Assembly: GCA_011390855.1 (NCBI GenBank)
Contig: JAABRN010000494.1
Location: 1 to 8,955 of the forward strand
Source: Hydrogenophaga sp.
Lineage (GTDB): Bacteria; Pseudomonadota; Gammaproteobacteria; Burkholderiales; Burkholderiaceae_C
Reading direction: 5' to 3'
Length of the DNA: 8,955 nucleotides
In this document: piece after piece, positions 7,347 to 8,955 of the stretch
How the letters are laid out: every line of letters starts with the position of its first letter
How positions within the stretch are numbered: position 1 is the first letter of the stretch
Notes under the pieces: model-generated
The model's database searches: none
The model's input: the letters and a program-made list of their open reading frames with translations, nothing else
What the model was told of the DNA's origin: nothing
Position numbers and translations under genes: made by a program

Positions 7347-8955
7347 ATGTTGAACCAACCTGCCAGCAAATACCGAGCCTTTCCCCCGATACGCCTGACG
7401 GATCGCACCTGGCCTGATGCGGTCCTCACAAAGGCGCCGATCTGGCTGAGTACGGACCTGCGGGATGGCAATCAGTCACTGATCGAACCCATGGATGTGG
7501 CGCGCAAGGTTCGCATGTTTGAGCTGCTGGTGAGCATCGGCTTCAAGGAAATCGAGGTGGGATTCCCATCGGCTTCACAAGCCGAGTTCGATTTTCTCAG
7601 GCTGCTCATCGAGGGAAATCGAATTCCGCAAGACGTCACGATCCAGGTCCTGACGCAAGCGCGTGAGCCGCTGATCCGTCGAACCTTCGAAGCGCTTGAG
7701 GGCGTGCCTCGTGCCATTGTTCATCTCTACAACGCCACAGCCCCGGTGATGCGGTCTGTGGTGTTGGGCATGGGGAAGGAGGCCATTGTGGCACTCGCCA
7801 CCGAGCACGCCCAGATGTTCGCCGACATGGCGGCTGCAAGACCTCAAACCCATTGGACGTTTCAGTATTCGCCTGAAATGTTCTCGGGCACAGAGCTGGC
7901 TTTTTCCAAGCAGGTGGTTGACGCGGTGACGGCCGTCTGGAAGCCAACGCCAGACAACAAGTGCATCATCAATCTGCCCTCCACGGTCGAGCACAGCACG
8001 CCCAACGTCTTTGCCGACATGATCGAATGGATGCACAGGCATCTGGAGCGGCGCGATGCCATCGTTCTGTCGGTGCACCCGCACAACGACAGAGGCACCG
8101 GAACTGCTGCAGGCGAACTGGCCTTGATGGCGGGCGCAGACCGCATCGAGGGGTGTCTGTTTGGAAACGGGGAGCGCACGGGCAACCTTGACCTTGTCAA
8201 CGTGGCGCTCAATCTCTACACCCAGGGCGTCAGTCCCGGACTCGATTTTTCCAGGATCGACGATGTTCGCCGCACGGTAGAACATTGCAACCAACTGCCT
8301 GTGCATCCGCGCCATCCCTACGTGGGGGAGTTGGTCTACACCTCTTTTTCAGGATCACACCAGGACGCCATCAAGAAAGCCTTTGCCGCCAGACAGGACA
8401 GCGATATCTGGAATATTCCCTATCTGCCGATCGACCCCAAGGACCTGGGCAGGAGCTACGAAGCTGTCATTCGGGTCAACAGCCAGTCTGGCAAGGGCGG
8501 TATGTCCTATCTGCTGGAGGCCGAGTACGGGCTCGAGATGCCGCGGAGGCTGCAAATCGAGTTCAGTCAGGTGGTTCAGATGAAGATGGATGCCCAGGGC
8601 GGTGAGTTCACGGCGAATGATCTCTGGCGCATCTTCGAGCAGGAATATGGTCTGGACCGTGTGGTCGCACCTGGTCATTCCAACCTGCAGGAGGGAAGTG
8701 ACGGCCGGATGTACTTGAGCGCAGATGTGGTGCTTGACACGCGATCACTGAAGCTGCAGGCGAGCGGCCAGGGCCCTATCGATGCGTTCGTGAATGGACT
8801 CAATGCCGCCGGCGAGTGTGTTCGGGTGCTTGACTACCACGAACACGCGGTCGGCGAAGGAGCGGACGCCAGGGCGGTGTCGTACATTGAGCTGCGCATT
8901 GGCGAAGCAGTGACGGTGTTTGGCGTGGGCATGGACACCAGCATCGTCACGGCAT
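7347..8955 (+). CDS. leuA: 2-isopropylmalate synthase, type 2 LeuA (runs off the right edge)
   Basis: The first 536 codons are visible, with no stop before base 8955; family members of this type are roughly 560-570 residues, so only a short C-terminal piece is missing. The enzyme condenses acetyl-CoA with 2-oxoisovalerate to 2-isopropylmalate, the first committed step of leucine synthesis. The N-terminal [16 protein letters not shown] is typical of the yeast-like (TIGR00970) form rather than E. coli LeuA. The TIM-barrel shows STDLRDGNQ (35-43), metal-ligand HPHND (244-248) and GNGERTGN (273-280). A linker follows, then the leucine-sensing regulatory domain from about residue 420, with [12 protein letters not shown]. 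The start ATG at 7347 has only a weak GAG at 7336-7338. It is preceded by a leucine-rich leader and attenuator, so it is probably controlled by both leucyl-tRNA supply and feedback inhibition. Confidence 0.96.
   Translation, partial: MLNQPASKYRAFPPIRLTDRTWPDAVLTKAPIWLSTDLRDGNQSLIEPMDVARKVRMFELLVSIGFKEIEVGFPSASQAEFDFLRLLIEGNRIPQDVTIQVLTQAREPLIRRTFEALEGVPRAIVHLYNATAPVMRSVVLGMGKEAIVALATEHAQMFADMAAARPQTHWTFQYSPEMFSGTELAFSKQVVDAVTAVWKPTPDNKCIINLPSTVEHSTPNVFADMIEWMHRHLERRDAIVLSVHPHNDRGTGTAAGELALMAGADRIEGCLFGNGERTGNLDLVNVALNLYTQGVSPGLDFSRIDDVRRTVEHCNQLPVHPRHPYVGELVYTSFSGSHQDAIKKAFAARQDSDIWNIPYLPIDPKDLGRSYEAVIRVNSQSGKGGMSYLLEAEYGLEMPRRLQIEFSQVVQMKMDAQGGEFTANDLWRIFEQEYGLDRVVAPGHSNLQEGSDGRMYLSADVVLDTRSLKLQASGQGPIDAFVNGLNAAGECVRVLDYHEHAVGEGADARAVSYIELRIGEAVTVFGVGMDTSIVTA

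Noticed and set aside
7575..8315. Leftward open frame of 246 codons over leuA
   Set aside because: Antisense shadow of leuA, whose TIM-barrel motifs are in the other strand.

Overview
The window looks like a chromosomal segment of a betaproteobacterium, most likely Burkholderiales and close to Comamonadaceae. This rests on high GC, on protein sequences typical of that group, and on the arrangement of the genes; no database search was made. It is mainly a biosynthetic region, and every real gene can be placed in a known family. I see no phage, insertion sequence, CRISPR array, rRNA or tRNA.

Left part (1-2321). The 5' end of an L-asparaginase II-family gene runs leftward off the window edge. 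Divergent from it is a P-II nitrogen regulator (glnB type, Tyr51 present). Convergent with glnB is a tight leftward three-gene cluster: an RDD membrane protein, diacylglycerol kinase (dgkA) and a LOG-family nucleotide phosphoribohydrolase, with gaps of 16-17 bases.

Middle part (2322-6258). A divergent intergenic region of about 280 bases carries a good sigma70-type promoter for ilvI-ilvH-ilvC. These encode the large and small subunits of acetohydroxyacid synthase and ketol-acid reductoisomerase, two successive steps of isoleucine/valine synthesis. The two gaps inside the operon are unusually long, about 150 bases each. The ilvI-ilvH gap holds a structured leader. The ilvH-ilvC gap holds a REP-like long inverted repeat. 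A strong intrinsic terminator with a UUCG loop follows ilvC.

Right part (6259-8955). pssA (phosphatidylserine synthase) is followed by a type-2 leuA (2-isopropylmalate synthase) that runs off the right edge with about 536 residues visible. The pssA-leuA gap is the most interesting stretch. It encodes a 17-residue leucine-rich leader peptide (CTA CTA CTG run), and downstream segments can fold as a classical 1:2 / 2:3 / 3:4 transcription attenuator. A -10-like box places the predicted transcription start on the leader AUG, so the leader may be translated from a leaderless mRNA.

Taken together, the window holds most of the early branched-chain amino acid pathway (ilvIH, ilvC, leuA), with separate RNA-level control likely at ilvH and leuA, beside nitrogen-status (glnB, asparaginase) and membrane-lipid (dgkA, pssA) genes.
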